Shown here: piece by piece, positions 21,507 to 31,551 of the stretch
Layout: each line of letters opens with the position of its first letter
How positions within the stretch are numbered: position 1 is the first letter of the stretch
Assembly (NCBI GenBank): GCA_028870635.1
Contig: JAGWPE010000241.1
Coordinates: forward strand, 1 to 57,335
Direction: 5' to 3'
From: Gammaproteobacteria bacterium
GTDB lineage: Bacteria > Pseudomonadota > Gammaproteobacteria > Steroidobacterales > Steroidobacteraceae
Length of the DNA: 57,335 bases
Notes under the pieces: model-generated
What the model saw: only the letters and a program-made list of their open reading frames with translations
Database searches by the model: none
What the model was told of the DNA's origin: nothing
Position numbers and translations under genes: made by a program

Positions 21507-22651
21507 CTCGGCTCCGCGACTTCCCTGCCCGGCACCGCGACCCTCGCCCTGCCCAGGAGCGCCTTGTAAGCCGCCATCTGCCCTTGAAACGCCCGATTCC
21601 AGGTGAACTTCCGCAACACCCTCGCTCTGGCGTTGGCCCCCAGCGCCTCGATGTCCCGCTCGTAGAGGCCCGCGATCGCCTCCGCCATCCTGGCGCCGCT
21701 GCCCGGATCCGCGAGCATTCCCACTCCCTCGTCGACGAACTCCGGAATCGCCCCGGCGCGCGCCGCCACTACCGGCCGCCCGCAGGCCATGGCCTCCAGG
21801 ATGACCAATCCGAAGGTTTCCTTCGTGCCCGCATGCACCAGCGCGTCCGCGGATGCCAGCCACTCGGCGAGCTCTATGCTGTCCCGCCGGTAGGGCAGCG
21901 TAGTCACGTTCGCGGTCCGCTGCGCTTCCCGGCCGCCGCCGATGAGCAGCAAGTGGTACGGTGAGCCGAGCTTCGCGAAGGCCTGCAACAGCACCGGCAG
22001 GTTCTTCTCGCCCGCGAAGCGTCCCGCGTACACCAGCACGCGCGCCTGCGGCGGCAGCCTCAGGCGTTCCCGCAGCCAGTCCCCGCGCCGCTGCGGCTGG
22101 AACACCTCCGCGTCGACTCCGAGCGGCTGGTGTACGGCGTGCTGTACGCCCAGCCCGTTGAGCAGGTCGCACATCAGCAGGCTCGGCGCGAACACGACGT
22201 CGAAGCGCTCGTAGAGCCAGCTCACGTAGCGCCCGAGCGCCCGTTCCGTGAGACGCCCGCCCACGCGGCGGCTGATGATCTGGGGCAGATTGGAGTGATA
22301 AAACGCGGCGAGTGGAATCCCCCGCCGGCGGGCGAGGCGCCAGGCGGCCCACGCCGGATGGAAGGCGTCCCCGGCCTCGATCAGATCCGGCTCCAGCGCA
22401 TCGAGCAGCCGCAGCCAGCGGCGCGGATCGAGCGGCAGGCGATAGTTGAAAGTGCCGGGCACCGGATGGCCGGCGAGCGTGCATACACCGCCGCGCTCGG
22501 TCCGGTCCCGCTCCCCGGGCACGACCAGGGTGTGCTGCCAGCGGCTGTGCGCCGCCAGCCACCCGTGCTTCGCGGTCAGGTAACGTTTGACGCCGCCGCT
22601 CGTCGGCGAGTAGAAAAGGGTCGTATCGACGAGGTGCGGCCGGTCATTCAC
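21503..22651 (-). CDS. GT4-type glycosyltransferase
   Basis: About 382 residues from a GTG at 22651 ([20 protein letters not shown]); a TTG at 22714 would add 21 residues. A GT-B fold is shown by the N-terminal [28 protein letters not shown] and the E-x7-E motif [20 protein letters not shown]. It resembles retaining mannosyl/glucosyl transferases that act on lipids (PimA/SqdX/MgtA group). The acceptor is unknown. No other envelope glycan genes are nearby. Confidence 0.85.
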   Translation of the reverse strand: MNDRPHLVDTTLFYSPTSGGVKRYLTAKHGWLAAHSRWQHTLVVPGERDRTERGGVCTLAGHPVPGTFNYRLPLDPRRWLRLLDALEPDLIEAGDAFHPAWAAWRLARRRGIPLAAFYHSNLPQIISRRVGGRLTERALGRYVSWLYERFDVVFAPSLLMCDLLNGLGVQHAVHQPLGVDAEVFQPQRRGDWLRERLRLPPQARVLVYAGRFAGEKNLPVLLQAFAKLGSPYHLLLIGGGREAQRTANVTTLPYRRDSIELAEWLASADALVHAGTKETFGLVILEAMACGRPVVAARAGAIPEFVDEGVGMLADPGSGARMAEAIAGLYERDIEALGANARARVLRKFTWNRAFQGQMAAYKALLGRARVAVPGREVAEPS

Positions 22652-22742
22652 GCCGGAAGTTGTCCCAGCAAGCTGCTTGCCCGCATTGCACCTTTCCGGG
22701 GCGGGCGTTGTCAAGGCGCGCGTCGGCGCGCGCGGGGTGTCT

Positions 22743-24113
22743 TCAGGCCGCCGTCGGCTGTGCCTGGGGGATGGCGCGGCTGCGCAGCGCGGCCGCGGCC
22801 TCGATCACTTCATCGGCCGTGTTGAAGCGATCCTCGCGCCGCTTGGCGAGCAGCCGCGCCAGAAGCGGCGTATGGCGGGAAAGTGACAGCGGCAGCAGCG
22901 GCGGCGGCGCGTTCACGTGCTGTTGCAAAACCTCCATCGCCGAGCCGCCGGTGAACGGCTTCTTGCCGGTCAACATCTCGTGGTAGATGACGCCGAGACT
23001 GTAGAGATCGGAGCGCGCGTCCAGCTCTTCGCCGAGCGCCTGCTCGGGGCTCATGTAGTACGGTGAGCCGCGCAGCACGCCGGTGCGGGTGCTGTGCGAG
23101 CCATCGAGTGTGCGCGCCAGCCCGAAGTCGATCAGCACGACATCATCGCTCTCGCGCAGCATGACGTTGGGCGGCTTCAGGTCGCGATGCAGCACGCCGG
23201 CTCCGTGCACGACGCGCAGCGCAGCGGCGATCTGCTCCAGGTAGCGCAGCGTTTCCGCCTCCGTTACGCCGAAGTACATCCGCGCCTTGAGGTCCCCGCG
23301 CGGGAAGTATTCCATGGCGAGGTACTCCAGCCCCTTCTCGACGCCATAGTCATGGATCCTGACCACCGCCGGATGGCGGATGGCGAGAATGGCCTTGTAT
23401 TCGCGCTCGAGCACCTGGCGCTCCGCGTTCCCCTCGCGCATGGTCCTGCTGACTTTCAGCGCGACGTCCGTGCCGAGCGCCGCGCTCGCAGCCAGGTAGA
23501 CGACCGCCTTTTCCGACTCGCCGATCTTCTTGGCAATGGAGTATCCGGGGATCACCGGCGGGGTTTCGGCGTCGAGCTCGCGCGGTGCGGCGGCCGCATC
23601 GCCCGGTCTCTCCGGCAGCTGTTGCGCGGTCGCATCGAGCGTAACGGCCTGTGCCGTGTGGGCCAGGTCCGCGAGCCGGCGCGCGACGCGCTGCTCGATG
23701 CGGCGCAGCGCCACGCGCACCGAGGTCCTCAGCCGTTCCGGCGTGACCAGGCGCTTCGGCAGGTAGTCCGCGGCGCCGAGTTGCAGCGCCCGCACGGCCG
23801 TGAGCTCGTTGCCGTCCTCGGCCAGAGCGATCACCGCCGATGAGACATTGCGCGCCCTGAGCTTGCGCAGCAGGTCGAGGCCTTGGGCCTCGGGGTCCTC
23901 CGGGCTCGTGCCGAAGCTGGCCGCCAGCAGGAGCACGTCGCAGTCGCGGTCGGCCACCATCGAGGCCCAGGGCTCGAATTCCGCCAGGTCGATGGCGCCC
24001 ACGGTCGCTTCCGGGCACAAAATGCCCAGGTGCAGCCGCAGCCACTCGCGATACTTCGCATCGCGATCGACCACCAGCATGCGCGCGGGAGAGTCTGTCC
24101 GCCTCGTTTCCAC
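22743..24113 (-). CDS. Hanks-type Ser/Thr protein kinase with receiver-like N-terminal domain
   Basis: 456 residues from GTG at 24113; an ATG at 24080 (MLVVDRDAKYREW) is an alternative. Residues ~12-130 follow a response-regulator receiver: acidic VVDRD, beta-3 DVLLLA and the conserved Lys in YLPKRL. The phosphoacceptor Asp is replaced by Ala (A64). Residues ~190-440 are a complete kinase: IGESEKAVVYLA, VALK, HRDLKPPNVM, DFGLAR and GSPYYMSPEQAL. A phosphorylation-independent input or dimer role for the receiver-like part is inferred. No transmembrane segment is present, so it should act in the cytoplasm. Confidence 0.88.
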   Translation of the reverse strand: METRRTDSPARMLVVDRDAKYREWLRLHLGILCPEATVGAIDLAEFEPWASMVADRDCDVLLLAASFGTSPEDPEAQGLDLLRKLRARNVSSAVIALAEDGNELTAVRALQLGAADYLPKRLVTPERLRTSVRVALRRIEQRVARRLADLAHTAQAVTLDATAQQLPERPGDAAAAPRELDAETPPVIPGYSIAKKIGESEKAVVYLAASAALGTDVALKVSRTMREGNAERQVLEREYKAILAIRHPAVVRIHDYGVEKGLEYLAMEYFPRGDLKARMYFGVTEAETLRYLEQIAAALRVVHGAGVLHRDLKPPNVMLRESDDVVLIDFGLARTLDGSHSTRTGVLRGSPYYMSPEQALGEELDARSDLYSLGVIYHEMLTGKKPFTGGSAMEVLQQHVNAPPPLLPLSLSRHTPLLARLLAKRREDRFNTADEVIEAAAALRSRAIPQAQPTAA

Positions 24114-24245
24114 CTGCCACCCGAGAACGGCTGTTCTCTAAGCGGAAAACGATGGACCAGCCAGGGCGGAGTTGTCGCTAGGCGGCGGCCGATTCTGTGA
24201 AGCGCGTCATTTGCCCCGCCGGGACTGTGACCGGCGTCTAGGCCG

Positions 24246-25043
24246 TCAATTCCGCGGCAGCAGGAAGCGGGTGCCGCGGTAGCTGAGCACCACCCCATCG
24301 GAGCGGATGGCCTCCACCTGCACCCCGTTCGGCAGGGAGTCCCCTTCCCCGAGCCGGTGCATATTGATCATGACGAAGCGGTCCTGCGGCCGATCGGCGA
24401 ACACGTGCAGGTCCAGGTGAAGCGCCGGCAGGCCGTCGGTGGAAACGATCTGCTGGTAGAGCGGCAGGTCCCCGCCCGCGCCTGCCGCGTCCCCCGATGC
24501 CCCGGCGCCGGCAGCCGGCTGGACCGCGGGAGCGTAGTCGCTCGAGCTGGCGCCAGGTGGCTGGTCGGCATCGCGGCCGGCATCGCCGGCGAGGGCAGCT
24601 GCCGCCGGAGGCTGAGCCGGGCTCGCAGCGCGCTCTGCCGGCGGCGCCGCGGCAGCCGCGGATGAGGCTGTTCCGGCACTCATGGGTTGGACCGAAGCGG
24701 CCGTGCTGGGCGGTGCCGCGCCGGGAGCAGCCGCGCTGGGGTCCGCCGTGCTGGACGGTACCGAGCCGGATGGGGCCGGTGGCACGGCCTCTCCTCGGGA
24801 AGCCGTCACCGGCGGCGCCGCGGCCGGCGCATTGTCCGCTGCCGCCGGCTTTTGCGCCGCAGGATGCCGCAGCAACATCCACGAGATCACGACGACGTTG
24901 ATCAAAAGGAGTATCGCGATCGCCACGGCCCAGATCGGCAGCGTTCGCCGCGGCGGGGCGACCTTGACCTCGAAGAGCGACGGCCCGCTCTGCCGCTGCC
25001 GGTCGCTCTCCGATTTCTTCAACGCATCCAGGATGAACGACAT
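24246..25043 (-). CDS. gspB: General secretion pathway protein B-like (GspB/ExeB)
   Basis: 265 residues beginning MSFILDALKKSESDRQR, the diagnostic GspB N-terminus. One transmembrane helix follows (IWAVAIAILLLINVVVISWM), then a long Pro/Ala-rich periplasmic linker and a C-terminal GspB domain (LPALHLDLHVFADRPQDRFV, VQVEAIRSDGVVLSYRG). GspA/GspB help the type II secretin assemble through peptidoglycan. It starts 5 bp after gspA. No other gsp genes are in the window. Confidence 0.9.
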   Translation of the reverse strand: MSFILDALKKSESDRQRQSGPSLFEVKVAPPRRTLPIWAVAIAILLLINVVVISWMLLRHPAAQKPAAADNAPAAAPPVTASRGEAVPPAPSGSVPSSTADPSAAAPGAAPPSTAASVQPMSAGTASSAAAAAPPAERAASPAQPPAAAALAGDAGRDADQPPGASSSDYAPAVQPAAGAGASGDAAGAGGDLPLYQQIVSTDGLPALHLDLHVFADRPQDRFVMINMHRLGEGDSLPNGVQVEAIRSDGVVLSYRGTRFLLPRN

Positions 25044-25048
25044 GATGG

Positions 25049-26619
25049 CTACTCGTGCGCCGCGGTCAGGAGGGGAGATCCAGGGCGGGCCAGCGCACCG
25101 GCCAGCGCGACCTGTGTTCTGACACCCGCGATGCCGTCTACCGCGAGCCGGTGGTTGCGCTGGAACTGGCGCACCAGGCTCGTGAGGGCGGCATCGTATA
25201 CATCGCTCGCCGGGCCGGGATCGGATACGCCCGCGAGCTTCTCCAGGCTGCTCCGCAGCCAGCGCACGCCGGCCCCGCGCATGCCGGCGGACAGCGTCTG
25301 CACCGGCGCCGCCTCGGGCCGCCACAACATGACGTAATCGCCCATCCAGTAGGTCGACAGCTCGCCGTCGCCGACCTGATGCTCCGACTTGCCGAGATCG
25401 ATGCTGGCATGCTCGCCGTCGAGCCGCGTCAGCACCACTTCATGACTGCCGCCCGAGGCGTCGGTCAGCATCAGGATCGCCGGCCGGTTGTAAAGGCGCA
25501 GCTGGCCGAGGGAGCCGCGCTCGGTGAGGCAGGCGAGCCCGTGTTGGGTTGCCTGGGTACACGGATCGGTGCCATCCACGGCGTAATGGATACCCCAGAG
25601 GCCGAAGAGCGTAGTGAACGCCGCATCCGTGGTCGTGTCGCTCGAGTGCTCGGCCAGGAGCCCCGAAAGAGTCTCGGCCGCCTGCGCGCCTGCCGCCGCG
25701 GATACCGCGTCGGGCTTGGCGCCCGGCAGGGCGCCGGGCGCGGCGGCGGGCGGGCTCGTCGCTCGGGCCGAAGCCGGTGTCGAGGGCCCGGCATGCATCG
25801 ACGTCACCTTGGGCGCATGAGCCCATCGCCATGGCTGCAGCCGCCAGAGGCCGAAGCTTGCCAGAGCCAGGGCCACCGCCACCGCCGCCGTCCCCACCCA
25901 CGGCAGCCACGGCGGCGTGAATCGCTTCCCGAAGACTTCCGAGGCGGCATTGCGCACCAGAGGCCCGGTGATGCGGTGGCGATCCAGCGAGTAGCCGCCG
26001 AGCAGCGCCCGGTCGCAGATGACATTGATCACCCGCGGCACGCCGCCCGAGAGCCGGTAGATCTCCTCGAGTGCGAAGCGGTTGAAGATGTCGGCCGTCG
26101 CGCCCGCGACGCGCAGGCGGTGGCGCACGTAGGCCGTGGTCTCCTCCGCGCTCAGCGGGCTGAGGTGATACCGGCCGGTGATACGCTGCGCGAGCTGGCG
26201 CAGCTCGTTGCGCGCGAGCAGCTCACGCAGCTCCGGCTGGCCGATGAGGATGATCTGCAGCAGCTTCTGGGTGTTGGTTTCCAGGTTGGTGAGCAGCCGC
26301 ACCTGCTCGAGCACCTCGGGCGCGAGGTTCTGCGCCTCATCGACCACCACCACCACGCGCCGCCCGCCGGCGCGGTCATCCTCGGGTTGAGGATCAGAGC
26401 GATCTCGGCATTCTTCGGCGCCTGCGCGAGCAGCGAGCGCACGATCGTGGTCTTGCCCGTGCCCACCTCGCCGGTGAGCTGCACGAAGCCGCCGGCCTCG
26501 TTGATGCCGTACAGCAGGTGCGCCATCGCCTCCGCGTGCCGCTCGCTGAGGTACAGGTAGCGCGGGTCGGGGGTGATGGAGAACGGCTTTTCGTTGAGGC
26601 CGAAGAACGCTAGATACAT
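25049..26619 (-). pseudogene. gspA: General secretion pathway ATPase GspA (ExeA), internal deletion and frameshift
   Basis: The first frame (from ATG 26619) gives MYLAFFGLNEKPFSITPDPR and Walker A in GEVGTGKTT, ending at LILNPR. The second frame resumes at GRRVVVVVDEAQNL (Walker B) and runs through a transmembrane helix near 25870 to a C-terminal peptidoglycan-binding domain (SLVRQFQRNHRLAVDGIAGV). ExeA-type proteins have about 50 residues between NPR and the Walker B strand. Here they are missing and the frames do not match at about 26370. As written it cannot make an active ATPase. A sequencing or assembly error would need to explain both the loss and the shift. Confidence 0.8.
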
Positions 26620-26631
26620 GGACGGATGAGA

Positions 26632-27810
26632 TTACTCGATCGTGTTGCCGCGCCGCAGCGCCTGGAGGCCGAACCGCGCGCGCACCTCATCCAGCGTGGA
26701 ATCGAGGCGCGGGTCGCGGCCGCCTTCACCGGCCGGGCGCGGCTCGCCGCCCACATCGAAAAGGCCGAGCTGCGAGGCCGGGCTCAAGTCGGTCAAGACC
26801 ACCCCCAGGAGCCGAAGTTTCGCACCGGAGTGCTCGCTGAGCCAGCGCGAGAGCAGCTCGCGGGCCACATTGCGCAGCGTACGCCCCTCGTGCGTGGGCG
26901 GCGCGATCGCCCGTTGCCGGGTGAACGTCGCAAAATCATGACGGCGGATCTTCACGCCCACTCGCCCCGCCATCAGCCTCCGGGCCCGCAGCCGCTCGCA
27001 GGCGAGGTCCGCGAGCCGGCAGAGCTGCGCATCGAGGCGGCGCGGATCGGCGACGTCCTGTGCGAAGGTATCCTCCGCGCTCAGCGATTTCTCCTCGAGG
27101 TCCGGCTGCACGGGCCGGTCATCGAGGCCCGCGGCGCGCTCGCGCATCCTGGGCGTATCGCGGCCGAAGAGCGGCCAGAGGACCGCATCCGTGGCGGCCC
27201 GCAGCTCGCCCAGCGTGCGCAGTCCCGCGGCCTCGACTCGTTCGCCAAGCTTGCGCCCGAGCCCGGGCAGACGCCGCACCGACAGCGGATCCAGGATCTC
27301 GACGATGCGCTCCTGCGGCACGACCGTCAGTCCGTCGGGCTTGTCCAGGTCCGAGGCGATCTTCGCCACCAGCTTGTTGGTGGCGACGCCGACCGAAGCG
27401 GTCAAACCGGTCCGCGCCCTGATGGCCTCCTTGATCCGCCGGGCGATCGCGGCGGGCTCCCCGAGCAGCGCCTGGCTCTCGGAGACATCGAGGTATGCCT
27501 CGTCGAGCGAGAGGCCTTGAACGAGAGGAGTGATCTCGTGAAAAACGCCGAATACCTTCCCCGAGACCTCACGGTAGCGCTGCATGCGCGGTGGGATGCA
27601 GATCGCGCGCGGGCAGAGCCGCAGCGCCGTGTGCATCGGCATCGCCGAGCGCACGCCGAACTTGCGGACTTCGTAGCTGGCCGCCGCGACCACTCCGCGG
27701 CCGCCCGGCCAACCCACTATGACCGGTTTTCCGACGAGCTCGGGGTTGTCGCGCTGCTCCACCGACGCATAGAACGCGTCCATGTCGACGTGGAGGATCG
27801 CCCGGCTCAT
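26632..27810 (-). CDS. dinB: DNA polymerase IV (Y-family)
   Basis: 392 residues from ATG at 27810. The Y-family motifs are ILHVDMDAFYASVEQRDNPE, GRGVVAAASYEVRKFGVRSA and SLDEAYLDVS (catalytic acids), followed by helix-hairpin-helix LSVRRLPGLG and the little-finger domain. It carries out error-prone translesion synthesis. No clamp-binding QLxLF-type end is obvious except SQLGLFDVG, which fits that motif well. Its ATG overlaps the stop of the upstream DUF3667 gene. Confidence 0.95.
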   Translation of the reverse strand: MSRAILHVDMDAFYASVEQRDNPELVGKPVIVGWPGGRGVVAAASYEVRKFGVRSAMPMHTALRLCPRAICIPPRMQRYREVSGKVFGVFHEITPLVQGLSLDEAYLDVSESQALLGEPAAIARRIKEAIRARTGLTASVGVATNKLVAKIASDLDKPDGLTVVPQERIVEILDPLSVRRLPGLGRKLGERVEAAGLRTLGELRAATDAVLWPLFGRDTPRMRERAAGLDDRPVQPDLEEKSLSAEDTFAQDVADPRRLDAQLCRLADLACERLRARRLMAGRVGVKIRRHDFATFTRQRAIAPPTHEGRTLRNVARELLSRWLSEHSGAKLRLLGVVLTDLSPASQLGLFDVGGEPRPAGEGGRDPRLDSTLDEVRARFGLQALRRGNTIE

Positions 27811-28871
27811 AACGTCAGGAAGCTGTAGGAGGCGGTCGCCGCTATCATCACCGCTCCGAGCACGAAATAAGCGGCCCCGAGCGCGGTCAGCTTGCCCAGC
27901 GTGAGCCATACGCCCTGCCCGTAAACCCGCCGCATCGCCAGATAGAAGTAGATCGGGACATAAACGGCGATGGCCGTGTCGATGGGATCGAGCACAACGC
28001 CTGACGAAGTGGTCATCCCGAGCAGCGTGCTCAACCCGAGCATCACGAACAGGAACGCGTGGCTATGCAGGAAAAACAGCAGATGCTCGACGTAGTGCCT
28101 CGGCGGCCGGAGATAGAGCGGTTTCATCATCAGCGCGAGCAGCGGCAGGAACAGGAACATCGCGCGCTCGAGGTTGTGCTCCACGATCTGGTTGAAACGC
28201 TCCACCCCGCCCTGCGCGAGGGCTGTCAGGCAACTCTGCGCCATGCGCGGTCCGAAACGTGCGAGCCAGCCCGCGTGCTGCTCGACGAAGGTTGCCGATT
28301 GCGCGCAGAGACGCTGTCGTGCCGCCGCAGTCGGGGCGATGGCTGTGATGTCGCTGCCGGATCCGCTCACGGTGCGCGCCGGCGAATGGGTAACGACTCC
28401 CGGTTTCGTGGCGTCGGGGGCCGGGACGACCTTGTAGTTGAACGACTTGCCGTTGTAGCTCACCACGACGTATGAGCGCACGGTCCGCGCGTCCAGGCCG
28501 ACGATGACGAAGAAGATCACGCTCACCACCAGATACAGCCGCAGCGGCGGCAGGTAGCGCACGCGGCGGCCCTCGAGGAACTCCCGCGTCAGGAACCCGG
28601 GCCGGAACAGCAGCGCGATCAGGGTCTGCCAGAGGCGCGAGTCGGCGTGAGTCAAATCCTCTATTGCTTCGCTGATGAAGTGCCAGAAGTGATGAACCGG
28701 CTGATCATGGTGGCGCTGGCCGCACTCGCTGCAGTATCTGCCGGCCAGCAGCGCGCCGCAGTTGGCGCACGGCGTTGCCCCGATGACGGACGGCTGAGCC
28801 GCGGCGGCTGGTGGGGCTGCGACGGCTGCGCCTGCGGGCGGGGCGGGCTCTGCCGTGGCGGGGCTGCTCAT
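27807..28871 (-). CDS. DUF3667 membrane protein with zinc-ribbon motif
   Basis: 354 residues from ATG at 28871. After an Ala/Pro-rich leader comes CANCGALLAGRYCSECGQRH, a four-Cys zinc ribbon, then HHFWHFISEAIEDLTHADSR and GFLTREFLEGRRVRYLPPLR, typical of DUF3667. The first membrane helix follows the signature and about four more lie at the C-terminus, separated by a ~110-residue hydrophilic loop. Function unknown. It lies between fadE and dinB on the same strand, 7 bp after fadE and with a 4-bp overlap to dinB. Confidence 0.82.
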   Translation of the reverse strand: MSSPATAEPAPPAGAAVAAPPAAAAQPSVIGATPCANCGALLAGRYCSECGQRHHDQPVHHFWHFISEAIEDLTHADSRLWQTLIALLFRPGFLTREFLEGRRVRYLPPLRLYLVVSVIFFVIVGLDARTVRSYVVVSYNGKSFNYKVVPAPDATKPGVVTHSPARTVSGSGSDITAIAPTAAARQRLCAQSATFVEQHAGWLARFGPRMAQSCLTALAQGGVERFNQIVEHNLERAMFLFLPLLALMMKPLYLRPPRHYVEHLLFFLHSHAFLFVMLGLSTLLGMTTSSGVVLDPIDTAIAVYVPIYFYLAMRRVYGQGVWLTLGKLTALGAAYFVLGAVMIAATASYSFLTL

Positions 28872-28878
28872 GCCGCGC

Positions 28879-31404
28879 TCACACAGCCCGGACGGCGGCC
28901 CTGGCGTCGGATTCCAGTTGCGTCTCCGCGTGTCCCGCGCTCTGGCGCTCCAGGTCCGCATGCGCGCGGGTTCCGAGCTCGTGCGGCGCGAAGTCGTCCA
29001 CGTGCACGAGGCTCATCACCTTGCGGTCGTAGTCCCGCAGCGCTGCGGCTTCCGTCTCCGAGACGATCCCCGCCGCCAGCGCTTGTGTGATCTGCCCAGG
29101 CAGATCGAGCGCCGTCACGCGTCCAGTCTTGACGCCTTCGACGCGGATGCGCTTCTCGATCGGCTCCAGCGTCTCCGCCAGCCTCAGGGCCTCCTCGAGG
29201 AGGCCCAGCGGATTGCCGGGCTCGAGCGTCCAGTAGACATGCTCGCAGAGCCGCTCGCGCGGATCGCCGGCGCGGGTAACGAGCTCCGCGACTCTGCGGC
29301 CCAGCCGGTCCGACGGTGCTGAATAGGCGCGTCCGCGTGGGAAGACGACGGTGCGCATCACGCCGGCGAGCAGCCGGTTGGGGAAGTTGCGCAGGAAGCC
29401 GTGCAGCTGCTCCTGGGCGTGATAGAGAAGGTTGCGGCACGCCCATTCGACGATCGGCAGATCCTCCGCCGGCCGCCCCTGGTTGTCGTGATGCTTGAGC
29501 ACCATCGAGGCGAGGTACATCGCCGACAGCACATCCCCGAGCCGCGCCGACAGGCTCTCCTTCTTCTTGAGATAGCCGCCCAGAGTCAACATCGCCACGT
29601 CCACGGTGAAGGCGAAAGATGCGCTGAACCGTACGATGTGTTGGTAATACCGGCCGATGGGGCCCGACACCGGCGCGCGGGTGAAGCGTGCGTGGGTGAG
29701 CGCCATGACGAGCGAGCGCACGGCATTCGAGATGGTGAAGCCGATGTGCGAGAAAAGCGCCCGGTCGAACTCATCGACGCCGCGGGCGCGATCCGGATCG
29801 CGCGCGGCGCTCATCTCCCGCAGCACGAACGGATGGCAGCGCACCGCGCCCTGGCCGAAGATGATCAGATTGCGCGTGAGGAGGTTCGCGCCCTCGACCG
29901 TGATGGCGATCGGCACCGACTCGTAGCCGCGGGCCAGGTAATTGTGGGGGCCCAGGCAGATGCCCTTCCCCCCATGCACGTCCATCGCATCGTTGGCGAC
30001 CTGACGGCCCATCTCCGTAACGTGATATTTGAGCATTGCCGATGGCACTGACGGCTTCTCGCCCCCATCGATGGCGCCCGCGGTAACGGAGCGGGCCGCG
30101 TCCATGGTGTACGTCAGCCCCACCATCCGGGCGATTACGGCCTCCACCCCCTCAAACCGCCCCACGGGCATGTTGAACTGCCGGCGGATCCGCGCATACG
30201 CCCCGGTCGCCCATACGGCCCCCTTGGCACCGCCGGTGGCGTTCGAGGGCAGGGAGATGCAGCGCCCGACCGACAGCTGCTCGACCAGCATGCGCCAGCC
30301 CGCGCCGGCCATGCGGGTGCCGCCGATGATGCAGTCGAGCGGCACGAAGACGTCGCGGCCCTCGATGGGCCCGTTCTGGAACGGGATATTGATCGGGTAA
30401 TGGCGCCGGCCGATGCTGATACCGGGCGTGTTGCGCGGAATGAGGGCGCAGGTGATGCCGATGTCCGCCCGCTCGCCGAGGAGCTTCTCCGGATCGAACA
30501 TCCGGAAGGCGAGGCCGATCACCGTCGCGATGGGCGCGAGCGTGATGTAGCGTTTGCTGAAATTGAGCCGAATGCCGACGATCTCGCGGCCCTGCCACAT
30601 CCCGCGGCAGACGACGCCGGTATCCGGAATGGAGGCGGCATCGGAGCCCGCGCGCGGGCCGGTGAGCGCGAAGCAGGGCACTTCCTCGCCGCGCGCGAGC
30701 CGCGGCAGATAGTGGTTTTTCTGCTCCTCGGTACCGTAGTGATTGAGCAGCTCGGCAGGACCGAGGGAATTGGGTACCGCGACGGTGGATGCACAGGTGG
30801 CGCTGCGGCTGGCAAGCTTGGCCAGCACGCAGGAGTGCGCGTAGGCGGAGAATTCGAGGCCGCCGTAACGCTTCGGGATGATCATCGCGAAGAAGCCGCG
30901 CGACTTGAGGAAGTCCCACACCTGCGGCGGCAGGTCACCCAGTTGATGAGTGATGGCCCAGTCGTCGAGCATCCGGCAGAGCTCCTCGCAGGGCCCTGCA
31001 AGGAATGCCTGTTCCTCCGCCGTGAGCTGCGGCGCGCGGGCCGAGAGGAGCTTCGACCAGTTCGGCGCGCCGGTGAACAGCTCCCCGTCCCACCAGACCG
31101 TCCCGGCCTCCAATGCCTCCCGCTCCGTCTGCGACATCGCCGGCAGGAGCTTCAGGTAGGCCTTCATGAAAGGCCGGGTGATGATCGCCTTGCGCAGCGG
31201 CCGCAGGTTGAGGAGCCACAGCCCAGCGAGCAGCAGCCACAGGAATCCCTTCCACGCCCCCGCCGGCGCCCCGGAGGCGCCGAGAAGGGTGTAGATGACG
31301 AGCAGCGCGGTGAAGGTCGCGGTGAACGCGAGCAGCGAGAGGCGGCGGTACGCGAGGAAGAGCACCGCCGCCACGAACACCAGAGTGATGAATCCTCCCA
31401 GCAT
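28879..31404 (-). CDS. fadE: Acyl-CoA dehydrogenase FadE
   Basis: 841 residues from ATG at 31404, close to the ~814 of E. coli FadE. Two N-terminal hydrophobic stretches anchor it to the membrane. The dehydrogenase core has FFAMIIPKRYGGLEFSAYAH, FALTGPRAGSDAASIPDTG and AMDVHGGKGICLGPHNYLAR, and the FadE-specific C-terminal DUF1974 domain follows. It performs the first, FAD-dependent oxidation of fatty acid beta-oxidation. The ORF extends 48 bp upstream into non-conserved sequence beside a repeat copy. Confidence 0.93.
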   Translation of the reverse strand: MLGGFITLVFVAAVLFLAYRRLSLLAFTATFTALLVIYTLLGASGAPAGAWKGFLWLLLAGLWLLNLRPLRKAIITRPFMKAYLKLLPAMSQTEREALEAGTVWWDGELFTGAPNWSKLLSARAPQLTAEEQAFLAGPCEELCRMLDDWAITHQLGDLPPQVWDFLKSRGFFAMIIPKRYGGLEFSAYAHSCVLAKLASRSATCASTVAVPNSLGPAELLNHYGTEEQKNHYLPRLARGEEVPCFALTGPRAGSDAASIPDTGVVCRGMWQGREIVGIRLNFSKRYITLAPIATVIGLAFRMFDPEKLLGERADIGITCALIPRNTPGISIGRRHYPINIPFQNGPIEGRDVFVPLDCIIGGTRMAGAGWRMLVEQLSVGRCISLPSNATGGAKGAVWATGAYARIRRQFNMPVGRFEGVEAVIARMVGLTYTMDAARSVTAGAIDGGEKPSVPSAMLKYHVTEMGRQVANDAMDVHGGKGICLGPHNYLARGYESVPIAITVEGANLLTRNLIIFGQGAVRCHPFVLREMSAARDPDRARGVDEFDRALFSHIGFTISNAVRSLVMALTHARFTRAPVSGPIGRYYQHIVRFSASFAFTVDVAMLTLGGYLKKKESLSARLGDVLSAMYLASMVLKHHDNQGRPAEDLPIVEWACRNLLYHAQEQLHGFLRNFPNRLLAGVMRTVVFPRGRAYSAPSDRLGRRVAELVTRAGDPRERLCEHVYWTLEPGNPLGLLEEALRLAETLEPIEKRIRVEGVKTGRVTALDLPGQITQALAAGIVSETEAAALRDYDRKVMSLVHVDDFAPHELGTRAHADLERQSAGHAETQLESDARAAVRAV

Positions 31405-31447
31405 CCTTGGGAGTTTACTCCAGCGCAATCGCGAAGCACGGACCATA

Positions 31448-31550
31448 GGCACAGGGACGTGCCCGCCGCCGTAGGCGGCGAGCGGCGGGCAAAGGCCGCG
31501 CCTTTTGCACGCCGCCGCGCTGGGCCGGGCTGGATGCCCGGATCCAGCGC
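31448..31550 (+). repeat. Interspersed hairpin repeat, copy 1 (short form)
   Basis: It starts GGCACAGGGACGTGCCCG and ends CCCGGATCCAGCGC, like the copies at 36591, 39379 (inverted) and 51352. Its internal palindromes are partly lost. It fills the gap between the end of mdh and the start of fadE. Confidence 0.75.
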
Positions 31551-31551
31551 T

